Origin: Streptomyces griseosporeus
GTDB taxonomy: Bacteria > Actinomycetota > Actinomycetes > Streptomycetales > Streptomycetaceae
Reading direction: 5' to 3'
Assembly: GCF_014656055.1 (NCBI RefSeq)
Contig: NZ_BNBR01000007.1
Coordinates: 372,001 to 436,000 of the forward strand
Length of the DNA: 64,000 bases
Below, piece by piece: positions 46,045-54,527 of this stretch (its first letter is position 1; each line of letters starts with the position of its first letter). The translations under genes and the position numbers were made by a program. The notes below the pieces were generated by a model. The model searched no databases, had not been told where the DNA came from, and saw nothing but the letters and a program-made list of their open reading frames with translations.

Positions 46045-47336
46045 CCACGGCACCGATCCTCCACCCCACCGACGGCATCGAGGACTTCCGGCTCGACCCC
46101 GTCGAGCAGGCCATCGCCGACATCGCCGCCGGCCGCCCGGTCGTGGTCGTCGACGACGAGGACCGCGAGAACGAGGGCGACCTCGTCATCGCCGCGGAGA
46201 AGGCGACCGAGGAGATCGTCGCCTTCATGATGAGCGAGTGCCGCGGCCTGATCTGCGCCCCCATGGAGGGCGACGAACTCGACCGGCTCGACCTGCCGCA
46301 GATGGTCCAGGACAACACCGAGTCGATGAAGACCGCCTTCACCGTCTCCGTCGACGCCTCCGCCGCGCACGGCGTCACCACCGGCATCTCCGCCTCCGAC
46401 CGCGCCACCACCCTGCGGCTGCTGGCGAGCGGCGCCGCCGAGCCCACCGACCTGGTCCGCCCCGGCCACATCTTCCCGCTGCGCGCCCGCTCCGGCGGCG
46501 TACTCACGCGCAACGGCCACACCGAGGCCGCCGTCGACCTCGCCCGGCTCGCCGGACTGCGCCCGGCCGGCGCCATCGTCGAGATCGCCGGCGAGGACGG
46601 CCGCATGCTCCGGCTGCCCGAGCTGATCCCGTTCGCCCGTAAGCACGGCCTGACGATCATCTCCATCGAGGACCTGATCGCCTACCGCCGCAGCGCCGAG
46701 CCGACCGTCCGCCGCGAGGCCGAGGTCCGCCTGCCCACCGCGCACGGCACCTTCACCGCGTACGGCTACCGCTCCACCGTCGACGGCGTCGAGCACGTCG
46801 CCCTCGTCCACGGCGAGATCGGCGACGGCCGCGACGTCCTTGTCCGCGTCCACTCCGAATGCCTCACCGGCGACGTCTTCGGCTCGCTGCGCTGCGACTG
46901 CGGACCCCAGCTGGACACCGCCCTGGACCGCATCCAGGCCGCCGGGCGCGGCATCGTCGTCTACCTGAGGGGCCACGAAGGACGCGGCATCGGCCTGATG
47001 TCCAAGCTGCGCGCCTACGAGCTGCAGGAACGCGGCCGCGACACCCTGGACGCCAACCTGGAGCTGGGCCTGCCGGCCGACGCCCGCGACTACGCCGCCG
47101 GCGCGCAGATCCTCGCCGACCTCGGGGTGGCGAGCGTCCGCCTGATGACCAACAACCCCGACAAGAGCGACGCGCTGCTCCGGCACGGCATCGAGGTCAC
47201 CGGCCGCGAGCCGATGCCCGTGACGGCCGGCGAGCACAACCTCCGCTACCTGCGCACCAAGCGGGACCGGATGGGCCACGACCTGCCCTGGCTGGACGCG
47301 GCCCCCGCCGCGGCCTCCACCTGCGGCAACCAGTAA
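46041..47336 (+). CDS. ribBA: Bifunctional DHBP synthase / GTP cyclohydrolase II
   Basis: 431 residues from ATG 46041 (ATGA overlap with ribM), with GGAAGGAG upstream. The N-terminal DHBP synthase has the acidic loop VVVDDEDRENEGDLVIAA and HGVTTGISASDRATT. The C-terminal GTP cyclohydrolase II (from about residue 215) has the zinc cysteines in HSECLTGDVFGSLRCDCG and RGHEGRGIGL. It supplies both precursors of riboflavin. Confidence 0.97.
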   Translation: MTTAPILHPTDGIEDFRLDPVEQAIADIAAGRPVVVVDDEDRENEGDLVIAAEKATEEIVAFMMSECRGLICAPMEGDELDRLDLPQMVQDNTESMKTAFTVSVDASAAHGVTTGISASDRATTLRLLASGAAEPTDLVRPGHIFPLRARSGGVLTRNGHTEAAVDLARLAGLRPAGAIVEIAGEDGRMLRLPELIPFARKHGLTIISIEDLIAYRRSAEPTVRREAEVRLPTAHGTFTAYGYRSTVDGVEHVALVHGEIGDGRDVLVRVHSECLTGDVFGSLRCDCGPQLDTALDRIQAAGRGIVVYLRGHEGRGIGLMSKLRAYELQERGRDTLDANLELGLPADARDYAAGAQILADLGVASVRLMTNNPDKSDALLRHGIEVTGREPMPVTAGEHNLRYLRTKRDRMGHDLPWLDAAPAAASTCGNQ

Positions 47337-47360
47337 AGACACGGCAAGGAGAGACACGAC

Positions 47361-47846
47361 GTGAGCGGCAAGGGCGCACCGGAACTGTCCGTACGCAACG
47401 CGGGCGACCTGCGGGTCGCCGTCATCGCGGCACAGTGGCACGAAAAGGTGATGGACGGCCTGGTGGACGGCGCCCTGCGCGCCCTGCACGAGATGGGCAT
47501 CGACGAGCCGACCCTGCTGCGCGTCCCCGGCAGCTGGGAACTGCCGGTGGCCGCCAAGGTCATGGCCAAGCGCGGGTACGACGCGGTCGTCGCCCTCGGC
47601 GTCGTCATCCGCGGCGGCACCCCGCACTTCGACTACGTGTGCCAGGGCGTCACCCAGGGTCTGACCCAGGTCTCCGTCGAGACCGGCGTCCCCGTCGGCT
47701 TCGGCGTCCTCACCTGTGACGACGAGCAGCAGGCCCTGGACCGGGCCGGGCTTGAGGGCTCCAGCGAGGACAAGGGGCACGAGGCGGTGACCGCTGCGGT
47801 GGCGACCGCGACGACGCTCCGCTCAGTATCCGAACCCTGGCACTGA
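47361..47846 (+). CDS. ribH: 6,7-dimethyl-8-ribityllumazine synthase
   Basis: 161 residues from GTG 47361, with AAGGAG upstream. It condenses the two riboflavin precursors. Conserved parts are AVIAAQWHEKVMDGLVDGA, RVPGSWELPVAAK, VVALGVVIRGGTPHFDYVC and the C-terminal KGHEAVTAA. Last gene of the rib operon. No ribD or ribG deaminase is present here, so that step is encoded elsewhere. Confidence 0.97.
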   Translation: MSGKGAPELSVRNAGDLRVAVIAAQWHEKVMDGLVDGALRALHEMGIDEPTLLRVPGSWELPVAAKVMAKRGYDAVVALGVVIRGGTPHFDYVCQGVTQGLTQVSVETGVPVGFGVLTCDDEQQALDRAGLEGSSEDKGHEAVTAAVATATTLRSVSEPWH

Positions 47847-47880
47847 GGAGTGGCCCGCACCGCGTAGGGTTAGGACCACC

Positions 47881-48153
47881 ATGTCCAAGAAGACGTTCGA
47901 GGAGCTCTTCACCGAGCTCCAGCACAAGGCCGCCACCGGCGATCCCGCCACTTCCCGCACCGCCGAACTGGTGGGCAAGGGCGTCCATGCCATCGGCAAG
48001 AAGGTCGTCGAGGAGGCCGCCGAGGTCTGGATGGCCGCCGAGTACGAGGGCAAGGAGGCGGCCGCCGAGGAGATCTCGCAGCTGCTGTACCACGTCCAGG
48101 TGATGATGGTCGCCCGCGGGATCTCCCTGGACGACGTCTACGCCCACCTGTGA
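47881..48153 (+). CDS. hisE: Phosphoribosyl-ATP pyrophosphatase
   Basis: 90 residues. Second step of histidine synthesis: hydrolysis of phosphoribosyl-ATP. The MazG-like core is KKTFEELFTELQHK, then KKVVEEAAEVWMAA with the metal-binding Glu residues, and EEISQLLYHVQVMM. A TAGGGT box 10 bp before the ATG (47865-47870) may be its own promoter, with transcription starting very close to the start codon. hisG follows after 67 bp. Confidence 0.96.
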   Translation: MSKKTFEELFTELQHKAATGDPATSRTAELVGKGVHAIGKKVVEEAAEVWMAAEYEGKEAAAEEISQLLYHVQVMMVARGISLDDVYAHL

Positions 48154-48220
48154 TCCGCCCGCCCGCGAAGCCGTAAGAAGCCGTAACCACACTCCCCTTC
48201 ACACAAAGGAAGCCGACCTC

Positions 48221-49069
48221 ATGCTGCGCATCGCCGTCCCCAACAAGGGTTCCCTCTCAGGCCCTGCGGCGGAGATGCTGCATGAGGCCGGCTACCAGCA
48301 GCGCCGCGAGTCCAAGGAACTGCGGATCGTCGACCCGGAGAACGAGGTCGAGTTCTTCTACCTCCGCCCCCGCGACATCGCGATCTACGTCTCCTCCGGC
48401 AAGCTCGACATCGGCATCACCGGACGCGACCTGCTGATCGACTCCGGCGCCGACGCCGAGGAGATCCTCCCGCTGGGCTTCGCCCGCTCCACCTTCCGCT
48501 TCGCCGCCAAGCCCGGCACCGCCGGCGGCGTCGCCGACCTCAAGGGCCGCACGATCGCCACCTCCTACGAGGGGATCGTCACCCAGCACCTGGCCGAGCA
48601 GGGCATCGACGCCTCCGTCGTCCACCTCGACGGCGCCGTCGAGACCGCCATCGAGCTGGGCGTCGCCGACGCCATCGCCGACGTCGTCGAGACCGGCACC
48701 TCGCTGCGCAACGCCGGCCTGGAGGTCTTCGGCGAGCCGATCATGAAGTCCGAGGCCCTCGTCATCCGCCGTACCGGCGCGGACGCCGAGGAGCCCAAGG
48801 TGCAGCAGTTCCTGCGCCGCCTGCAGGGCGTCCTCGTGGCCCGGACGTACGTGATGATGGACTACGACTGCCGTGTCGAGCAGCTGGAGAAGGCCGTCGC
48901 CCTCACCCCCGGCCTGGAGTCGCCGACCGTCTCCCCGCTGCACAACGAGGGCTGGGTCGCCGTGCGCGCCATGGTCCCGGCCAAGGAGGCCCAGCGGATC
49001 ATGGACGACCTGTACGCGATCGGCGCGCGGGCCATCCTGACCACGGCCATCCACGCCTGCCGTCTCTAA
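48221..49069 (+). CDS. hisG: ATP phosphoribosyltransferase, long form
   Basis: 282 residues, the long HisG form with a C-terminal regulatory ACT-like domain. It catalyses the first, histidine-inhibited step of histidine synthesis. Core motifs are LRIAVPNKGSLSGPA, DIGITGRDLLIDSGAD and the PRPP loop VETGTSLRNAGLEV. The C-terminal domain (from about residue 205) includes PTVSPLHNEGWVAVRAMV. AAAGGAAG precedes the ATG. The downstream membrane gene starts 10 bp later. Confidence 0.97.
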   Translation: MLRIAVPNKGSLSGPAAEMLHEAGYQQRRESKELRIVDPENEVEFFYLRPRDIAIYVSSGKLDIGITGRDLLIDSGADAEEILPLGFARSTFRFAAKPGTAGGVADLKGRTIATSYEGIVTQHLAEQGIDASVVHLDGAVETAIELGVADAIADVVETGTSLRNAGLEVFGEPIMKSEALVIRRTGADAEEPKVQQFLRRLQGVLVARTYVMMDYDCRVEQLEKAVALTPGLESPTVSPLHNEGWVAVRAMVPAKEAQRIMDDLYAIGARAILTTAIHACRL

Positions 49070-49079
49070 GAGGCCCCAC

Positions 49080-49538
49080 ATGTCCGACCTCCCGCCCCTG
49101 CCCGACCTCCCCGTCACCTTCCGGCCGGCCCGCACCCGCGTGGTGCTGCTCACCGCCGCCGCGGTGATCTTCGTGGTGATCTCGACGGTCGGGCTGCTCC
49201 TGGAGCAGCTCGGCCCGGGGGAGAAGCTCAGTTTCGTCTTCACCGGCGCGCTGATCGCCGGCGTGCTGCTGTGGCTGTCCCGGCCCAAGGTCGTCGCCGA
49301 GGAGTCCGGGGTGACCGTCGTCAACTTCGCCGGCACCCGCCGGCTGGAGTGGGCGGAGATCCTCAAGGTGAACCTGCGGGTCGGCGACCCCTGGGTCTTC
49401 CTCAACCTCAGCGACGGCACCAGCCTGCCCGCGCTCGGCATCCAGCCCGGCATCAACAAGGAGCGGGCCGTCGCCGACGCCCGCACCCTGAGCGCGCTCG
49501 TCGAGGCCCGCACGGTCCAGGAGCCCGGCCAGGGCTGA
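49080..49538 (+). CDS. Two-helix membrane protein with PH-like domain
   Basis: 152 residues. Two hydrophobic helices (about residues 22-41 and 52-67) are followed by a PH-type beta domain (SGVTVVNFAGTRRLEWAEI, VFLNLSDGTSLPALGI). Gene spacing of 10 bp places it in the hisE-hisG unit in many Streptomyces. Function unknown; like the gene at 1749 it is a membrane PH-like protein embedded in a biosynthetic operon. Confidence 0.85.
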   Translation: MSDLPPLPDLPVTFRPARTRVVLLTAAAVIFVVISTVGLLLEQLGPGEKLSFVFTGALIAGVLLWLSRPKVVAEESGVTVVNFAGTRRLEWAEILKVNLRVGDPWVFLNLSDGTSLPALGIQPGINKERAVADARTLSALVEARTVQEPGQG

Positions 49539-49627
49539 CCGACCCGCATCAGGGGCGGCTCAGGGGTGACTCGGGGCCCACTCGGGGACGTCCACCCTGC
49601 CGCAGTCGCCCCTGTCTTGATTAATCT

Positions 49628-49662
49628 GGGGGCGGAGACGTTTTTCGCTGCGCCTCCGCCCC
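49628..49662 (+). terminator. Hairpin after the hisG unit
   Basis: GGGGCGGAG (49629-49637) pairs with CTCCGCCCC (49654-49662) around a loop containing a T-run, within the 267-bp gap before the CBS genes. An AT-rich GATTAATC lies just before it. The rest of the gap holds GGACG/CGTCC (49723-49735) near a TAGTAC box, possibly the promoter of the next operon. Confidence 0.55.
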
Positions 49663-49805
49663 TGAGCGCCGCCCGGCGCCCGGGGGTTCCTGCTACCCGA
49701 GGAGTGACCCTCTCCGGCGATGGACGGATCGTCCTGTAGTACCTGCGCCGCCCCCTCCCGACATACCGCGGACCCGGTCCGCGCGCACGCGGAGGCGGCG
49801 GCATC

Positions 49806-51140
49806 ATGACCATCCCCCTGCTGCTCCTGGCAGCCGCGTTCCTGCTCATCCTCGCCAACGGCTTCTTCGTCGCCGCCGAGTTCGGCCTCGTCACGGTCGA
49901 GCGCCCGGAGGCCGAGAAGGCCGCCGCCGAGGGCGACACCCGCGCCCGTACGGTCGTGGAGTCGCTGAAGCACCTGTCCTTCCAGCTGTCCGGCACCCAG
50001 CTCGGCATCACCATCACCTCCCTGGTCGTCGGCATGCTCGCCGAACCGGCCCTCGCCCAGCTGCTGCACGGCCCGTTCACCGCGATCGGCATCCCCCAGG
50101 GTGCCGTCGGCGGGGTCGCCGTGGTCGTCGGCATGCTGCTGGCCTCCGCCGTGCAGATGGTGATCGGCGAGCTGGTGCCGAAGAACTGGGCGGTCTCCAA
50201 GCCGCTCCAGGTCGCGCGCTTCGTCGCCGGCCCCCAGCACGTCTTCTCCCGTCTGTTCCGGCCGGTCATCGCCGCGCTCAACGCCGTCGCCAACCGCCTC
50301 GTGCGGGCGCTCGGCGTCGAGCCGACCGACGAGCTGGCCTCCGCCCGCACCCCCGGCGAGCTGGTCTCGCTGGCCCGGCACTCCGCGCAGGCCGGCGCGC
50401 TGGAGCAGGACACCGCCGACCTGTTCGTACGGACCCTGTCGCTGGGCGAGCTCACCGCGCAGCACGTGATGACCCCGCGCGTGAAGGTCAGCGCCCTGCA
50501 GTCGTCGGCCACCGCCGAGGACGTCGTCAACCTGACCCGCGCCACCGGCCTGTCCCGCTTCCCCGTCTACCGGGAGAAGATCGACGAGATCGTCGGCATG
50601 GCGCACCTCAAGGACGCCCTGGCCGTCCCGGTCCACGACCGGCTGCGCACCCCCGTCGGGCGGATCGCCCGCCCCGCGCTGCTCGTGCCCGAGACCCTGC
50701 CGGTGAAGCCGCTGCTGGCCCGACTGCGCAGCGAGCAGCCCATCGCCGTCGTCGTCGACGAGTACGGCGGCACGGCGGGCGTGGTCACCCTGGAGGACAT
50801 CGTCGAGGAACTCGTCGGCGAGGTCCGCGACGAGCACGACGGGCAGGACCTGCCCGAGCTGGCCCCGGCCCCGCCGGAGGACGGCCGGCCCGCCTGGGAC
50901 GTCGACGGCGGGGTCCGCGTCGACGGCCTGCAGCGCATAGGCCTCGTCGTGCCCGAGGGGCCGTACGAGACGGTCGCCGGCCTCGTCGCCGACCTGCTCG
51001 GCCGGATCCCCGCCCCCGGCGACCGGGCCGAGCTGCCCGGCTGGCGGCTCTCCGTGCGCCAGGTCGGCCACTACCGCGCCGAGCGGGTCCGCCTGGTGCG
51101 CACGACGCCGGTCGTGAACGTGATGGAGGCCGCCCGATGA
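49806..51140 (+). CDS. CNNM/CorC-family membrane protein with CBS pair (first copy)
   Basis: 444 residues. The N-terminal DUF21 membrane domain (about 1-190) starts with LLLLAAAFLLILANGFFVAAEF and includes the EFGLVTVERPEAEKAA segment and GELVPKNWAVSKP. A CBS pair (about 215-345; VMTPRVKVSAL, VVVDEYGGTAGVVTLEDIVE) and a CorC_HlyC C-terminal domain (VDGGVRVDGLQRIGL) follow. The family is linked to magnesium or cobalt efflux rather than true hemolysis. Its stop overlaps the paralogue downstream. Confidence 0.92.
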   Translation: MTIPLLLLAAAFLLILANGFFVAAEFGLVTVERPEAEKAAAEGDTRARTVVESLKHLSFQLSGTQLGITITSLVVGMLAEPALAQLLHGPFTAIGIPQGAVGGVAVVVGMLLASAVQMVIGELVPKNWAVSKPLQVARFVAGPQHVFSRLFRPVIAALNAVANRLVRALGVEPTDELASARTPGELVSLARHSAQAGALEQDTADLFVRTLSLGELTAQHVMTPRVKVSALQSSATAEDVVNLTRATGLSRFPVYREKIDEIVGMAHLKDALAVPVHDRLRTPVGRIARPALLVPETLPVKPLLARLRSEQPIAVVVDEYGGTAGVVTLEDIVEELVGEVRDEHDGQDLPELAPAPPEDGRPAWDVDGGVRVDGLQRIGLVVPEGPYETVAGLVADLLGRIPAPGDRAELPGWRLSVRQVGHYRAERVRLVRTTPVVNVMEAAR

Positions 51141-52192
51141 CCGTCCTCCAGCTCGTCTTCGCCGCGCTGCTCGTCCTCGCCAACGGCTTCTTCGTCGGCG
51201 CCGAGTTCGCGCTGGTCTCCGTCCGCCGCAGCCAGATCGAGCCGCTGGGCACCGCCCGGGCCCGGCAGGTGCTGTACGGACTGGAGCGGCTGCCGCAGAT
51301 GATGGCCGCCGCCCAGTTCGGCATCACCGTCTGCTCGCTGACCCTGGGCGCGGTCGCCGAACCGACCGTCGCCCATCTGCTGGAGCCGGTCTTCGAGTGG
51401 ATCCACCTGCCGCACGGCATGATCCACCCGCTCGGCTATGTCATCGCCCTCGCGGCGGTCGTCTTCTTCCACCTCGTCATCGGCGAGATGGTCCCGAAGA
51501 ACCTCGCCATGGCCGCCCCGGAGAAGGCCGCGCTGTGGCTGAGCCCCGGGCTGGTGTGGTTCGCCCGCCTGTGCAAGCCGATCACGGTGTCCCTCGGCGC
51601 GTGCGCCCAGGCCATCCTCAGGCTGTTCCGGGTCGAGCCGAAGGACGAGGTCGAGGCCGTCGTCACCAGCGAGCAGCTCAACCGCCTGCTGGAGGACTCC
51701 GGCCAGGCCGGCTTCCTCGACCCCGAGGAGCAGGAGCGGCTGGAGGACGCACTGGAGCTGGGCTCCCGCCCGGTGACGGACGTCCTGCTGAAGCGGGAGG
51801 ACCTGATCACGGTCAGGCCCTCGGTCACCCCGGGCCAGATCGTCGACCTCACCGCCCGCACCGGCTACTCCCGCTTCCCCATCGCCACGGAGTCCGGCGC
51901 CTTCATGGGCTACCTGCATGTGAAGGACGTCCTCGACCTGGAGGACTCCGAGCGCGCGGTGCCCCAGCACATCTGGCGCCCCATGACCACCCTGCGCGCC
52001 GAGCTGCCCCTCGACGACGCCCTCACGGTCATGCGCCGCGCGGCCACCCACCTGGCCCAGGTCGCCGACGCGAGCGGCAGGGTGCTGGGCCTGGCCGCGC
52101 TGGAGGACGTACTGGAACTCCTGGTGGGCGAGGTGCGCGACCCGGCGCACCGCGAGTCGCGGGAGGAACAGGAGCAGGTGCTGGCCTCCTGA
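51137..52192 (+). CDS. CNNM-family membrane protein with CBS pair (second copy)
   Basis: 351 residues, ATGA overlap with the first copy. The DUF21 domain (LLVLANGFFVGAEFALVSVRRSQIE; FHLVIGEMVPKNLAMAAPE) and CBS pair (FPIATESGAFMGYLHVKDVLDL; VLGLAALEDVLELLVGEVRD) match the neighbour. The C-terminal CorC_HlyC domain is absent, so the protein is about 90 residues shorter. The pair may form a heteromeric transporter. Confidence 0.92.
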   Translation: MTVLQLVFAALLVLANGFFVGAEFALVSVRRSQIEPLGTARARQVLYGLERLPQMMAAAQFGITVCSLTLGAVAEPTVAHLLEPVFEWIHLPHGMIHPLGYVIALAAVVFFHLVIGEMVPKNLAMAAPEKAALWLSPGLVWFARLCKPITVSLGACAQAILRLFRVEPKDEVEAVVTSEQLNRLLEDSGQAGFLDPEEQERLEDALELGSRPVTDVLLKREDLITVRPSVTPGQIVDLTARTGYSRFPIATESGAFMGYLHVKDVLDLEDSERAVPQHIWRPMTTLRAELPLDDALTVMRRAATHLAQVADASGRVLGLAALEDVLELLVGEVRDPAHRESREEQEQVLAS

Positions 52193-52223
52193 CCGGATGC
52201 GGGGGCCGCGCGATCCGCACCCG

Positions 52224-54083
52224 CTAGGCCAGCGGATCCTGCGGCCCCCGCCCGCTCAGCACCTCTCCGTACGCCTGCATCAGGTCCGGCAGCCGCAGGG
52301 TCGCCAGGTCCTCCCGGGACAGCGGGCCCGGGTACGCTGACAGCCGCAGGTCGCGGTAGGCGCAGCTCTTCTCGTACAGCGTCCGCAGGAACCGCCCGTT
52401 GCCCAGCTCGTCGATCCAGCCCTGGTCCACGACGTGCCCGGCGATCGACCGAAGCTCGTCCAGGGCCTCCTCGTCCCACTGGTCGCCGTTCTCCGCGGCG
52501 AGCACCTTGCCGATCTCGGTGAGTTCCAGCGGCCGGTAGGAGGGGAAGTCGACGCGGGTGGTGAACCGGGAGGACAGTCCGGGGTTGGCGGCGAGCAGCC
52601 GGTCCATGCCCTCCGGGTAGCCGGCCAGGATCACCACCAGGTGGTCGCGGTTGTCCTCGGCCCGCTTCAGCAGCACCTGCAGCGCCTCGTCGCCGTACGC
52701 GTCCCCCTTGCCGTAGCCCGAGTTGGACAGCGAGTAGGCCTCGTCGACGAAGAGGACCCCGCCGAGCGCGGAGTCGATGAGCTCGTTGGCCTTCACGGCG
52801 GTCTGCCCGAGGTACTCGCCGACCAGGTCGGCCCGCTGCGCCTCCACGAGATGGTCGCCGCCGAGCAAGCCGAGGGCGTAGAAGACCCGGCCGAGGATAC
52901 GGGCGACGGTGGTCTTGCCGGTGCCGGAGGGGCCGGAGAAGACGAAGTGCCGTTTCGGCGGCTGCACCGGCAGCCCCTGCCCGGCGCGCAGCCGGGCCAT
53001 GTTCAGCTGCGCCGACAACGCCTTCACCTGGCGTTTGACCGGCTCCAGCCCCACCATGCGCTCCAGCTCGGCGAGCGCCTCCTCCAGTAAGCCCGGGTCG
53101 GTCGGCCCCGCGGGCAGCGTGACCGGCGCGACGGCGGTCTTCTCGCGCACCGCGGGATCGGCCGCCGAGGGCAGCGGACCGGCGGGTGGCTCCGGGTCGG
53201 ACACCTTCAGGTCGCGGCCCTCGGTGTCGTACAGCGGGTCCAGGCCGTCGGGTCCGTCCAGCCCGTCCCCGCCCGCCCCGGCGAGCACGATCCCCGCGAG
53301 GTCGGCCGGGTCGTCGTACCCGTCGCCCTCGGCGATCGCCGCGAGGCGGGCCGCGGTGTCCATGAAGGCCGGGTCCACGCGGTGCACCGCCCGGTACAGC
53401 GGCAGCGCGGCGGCGGAGCGGCCGGTGCCCTCGTGCGCCCGGGCCAGCCAGTAGCGCAGCTCCTTGCGCTGCGGCTGCTCGCTGCGGCAGCGCATCAGCG
53501 CGGCCGACAGCAGCGGCTCGGCCTGCCCGTACATCTCCAGCCGGACCCGGGCCATGCCGCCGAACAGCCCGGCCTCGATGCCCAGCAGCGGATCGTCGAT
53601 CAGCGGGTCGGTGTGCCGGACCAGCTGCTCCCAGTCCTTGACCAGATAGGCGCGGCAGGCGTGCAGGAAGCGGACCTGCTGGTCGGTGTCGACCGGCGGC
53701 AGCCCGGCGAGGGCCCGGTCCAGTTCGGGGACGTGCCGGCCGTCGAGCCAGTGGGAGGCGTGCGCGAGCAGCAGGTCACGGGGGCTCTCCAGCACCGGCT
53801 GCACCCACCAGCCCAGCCAGTACCAGGAGTTGAGGGTGCGGCGGTGCCGGGTACGCTGCTCGCCGAAGCGGTCGCGGTGGCGGTACATCCGCAGCAGCGC
53901 CGTCGTCGTGTCCACGCGCAGCGCGTGCAGCCCGAGCCAGGCGTCGGCCATCCCCGAGTCGATCCGCACCGCCGCCCGGAACTCCTCCTCCGCCTGCGGA
54001 TAGGCGCCCATGGTGTAGGCGTCCACGCCTCGCAGCCAGGCGAGGTCGGCCGGGCCGTCGGGGCCCTGCATGCCGAAGTCCAT
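52224..54083 (-). CDS. Orphan TPR-AAA+ ATPase (EccA/CbbX-like) with a TTA codon
   Basis: 619 residues from ATG 54083, preceded by GGGGGA. The N-terminal half (about 1-290) is helical and TPR-like (YPQAEEEFRAAVRIDSGMADA, LPLYRAVHRVDPAF). The AAA+ domain begins near 345, with Walker A in FSGPSGTGKTTVARIL, Walker B in GVLFVDEAYSL and the arginine region LSSRFTTRVDFPSY. Its layout is that of EccA of type VII secretion, but no other secretion genes are nearby. Codon 332 is TTA (53088-53090), which needs the bldA tRNA in Streptomyces, so expression may be tied to development. Confidence 0.88.
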   Translation of the reverse strand: MDFGMQGPDGPADLAWLRGVDAYTMGAYPQAEEEFRAAVRIDSGMADAWLGLHALRVDTTTALLRMYRHRDRFGEQRTRHRRTLNSWYWLGWWVQPVLESPRDLLLAHASHWLDGRHVPELDRALAGLPPVDTDQQVRFLHACRAYLVKDWEQLVRHTDPLIDDPLLGIEAGLFGGMARVRLEMYGQAEPLLSAALMRCRSEQPQRKELRYWLARAHEGTGRSAAALPLYRAVHRVDPAFMDTAARLAAIAEGDGYDDPADLAGIVLAGAGGDGLDGPDGLDPLYDTEGRDLKVSDPEPPAGPLPSAADPAVREKTAVAPVTLPAGPTDPGLLEEALAELERMVGLEPVKRQVKALSAQLNMARLRAGQGLPVQPPKRHFVFSGPSGTGKTTVARILGRVFYALGLLGGDHLVEAQRADLVGEYLGQTAVKANELIDSALGGVLFVDEAYSLSNSGYGKGDAYGDEALQVLLKRAEDNRDHLVVILAGYPEGMDRLLAANPGLSSRFTTRVDFPSYRPLELTEIGKVLAAENGDQWDEEALDELRSIAGHVVDQGWIDELGNGRFLRTLYEKSCAYRDLRLSAYPGPLSREDLATLRLPDLMQAYGEVLSGRGPQDPLA

Positions 54084-54366
54084 CACGTCCCCCACAGACC
54101 GTGCCCCCGTCGGTGTGCCGTCCGGCCGTCGCCCGTCGGCTTCCTTCGTCGAACCGCTGTGCCGCGGAACGGAGTTGCAAGGTGCGCGTGACAGCCGTCC
54201 GTAGGTCGCACCGAGGGCATCGTACCCGCGGGAACAGTGCCGCCGAAGGGTGCGTGGGGTGCGTTCGGCGAGGTGGGAGCGGACGGGGGCGCACACGCGG
54301 TGGTGACCGTGGGTGAGCGGGCGACGTCACGCAGCGTCCGCGAAGAGGGGCGCGGGACGGTGTGCG

Positions 54367-54419
54367 GACAGAACGAAGCCCCCGATCACGGGGGAACAAC
54401 CGGGGGCTTCGCGTCTGTC
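54367..54419 (-). terminator. Long hairpin after the uridine-kinase-like gene
   Basis: CGAAGCCCCCG (54374-54384) pairs perfectly with CGGGGGCTTCG (54401-54411), extended by GACAGA/TCTGTC (54367-54372 with 54414-54419). It lies downstream of the minus-strand gene ending at 54528. The remainder of the 444-bp gap before the AAA+ gene holds no convincing gene; a TACGAT box near 54220 may belong to the AAA+ promoter. Confidence 0.8.
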
Positions 54420-54527
54420 GGCGGCTTCGATTGCCGCACATTGAGAACGTAAGTCCTGTACGGGCCCTGGGTCAAGCCGAGTTGAGGACCTCCTGGTGTT
54501 TCCCGCGCAAGGGTCTTCACCACTTCA

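Noticed and set aside
54361..54527. Possible tRNA or small RNA in the gap after the uridine-kinase-like gene
   Set aside because: No T-loop, anticodon arm or acceptor stem can be drawn; the only clear structure is the long terminator hairpin.
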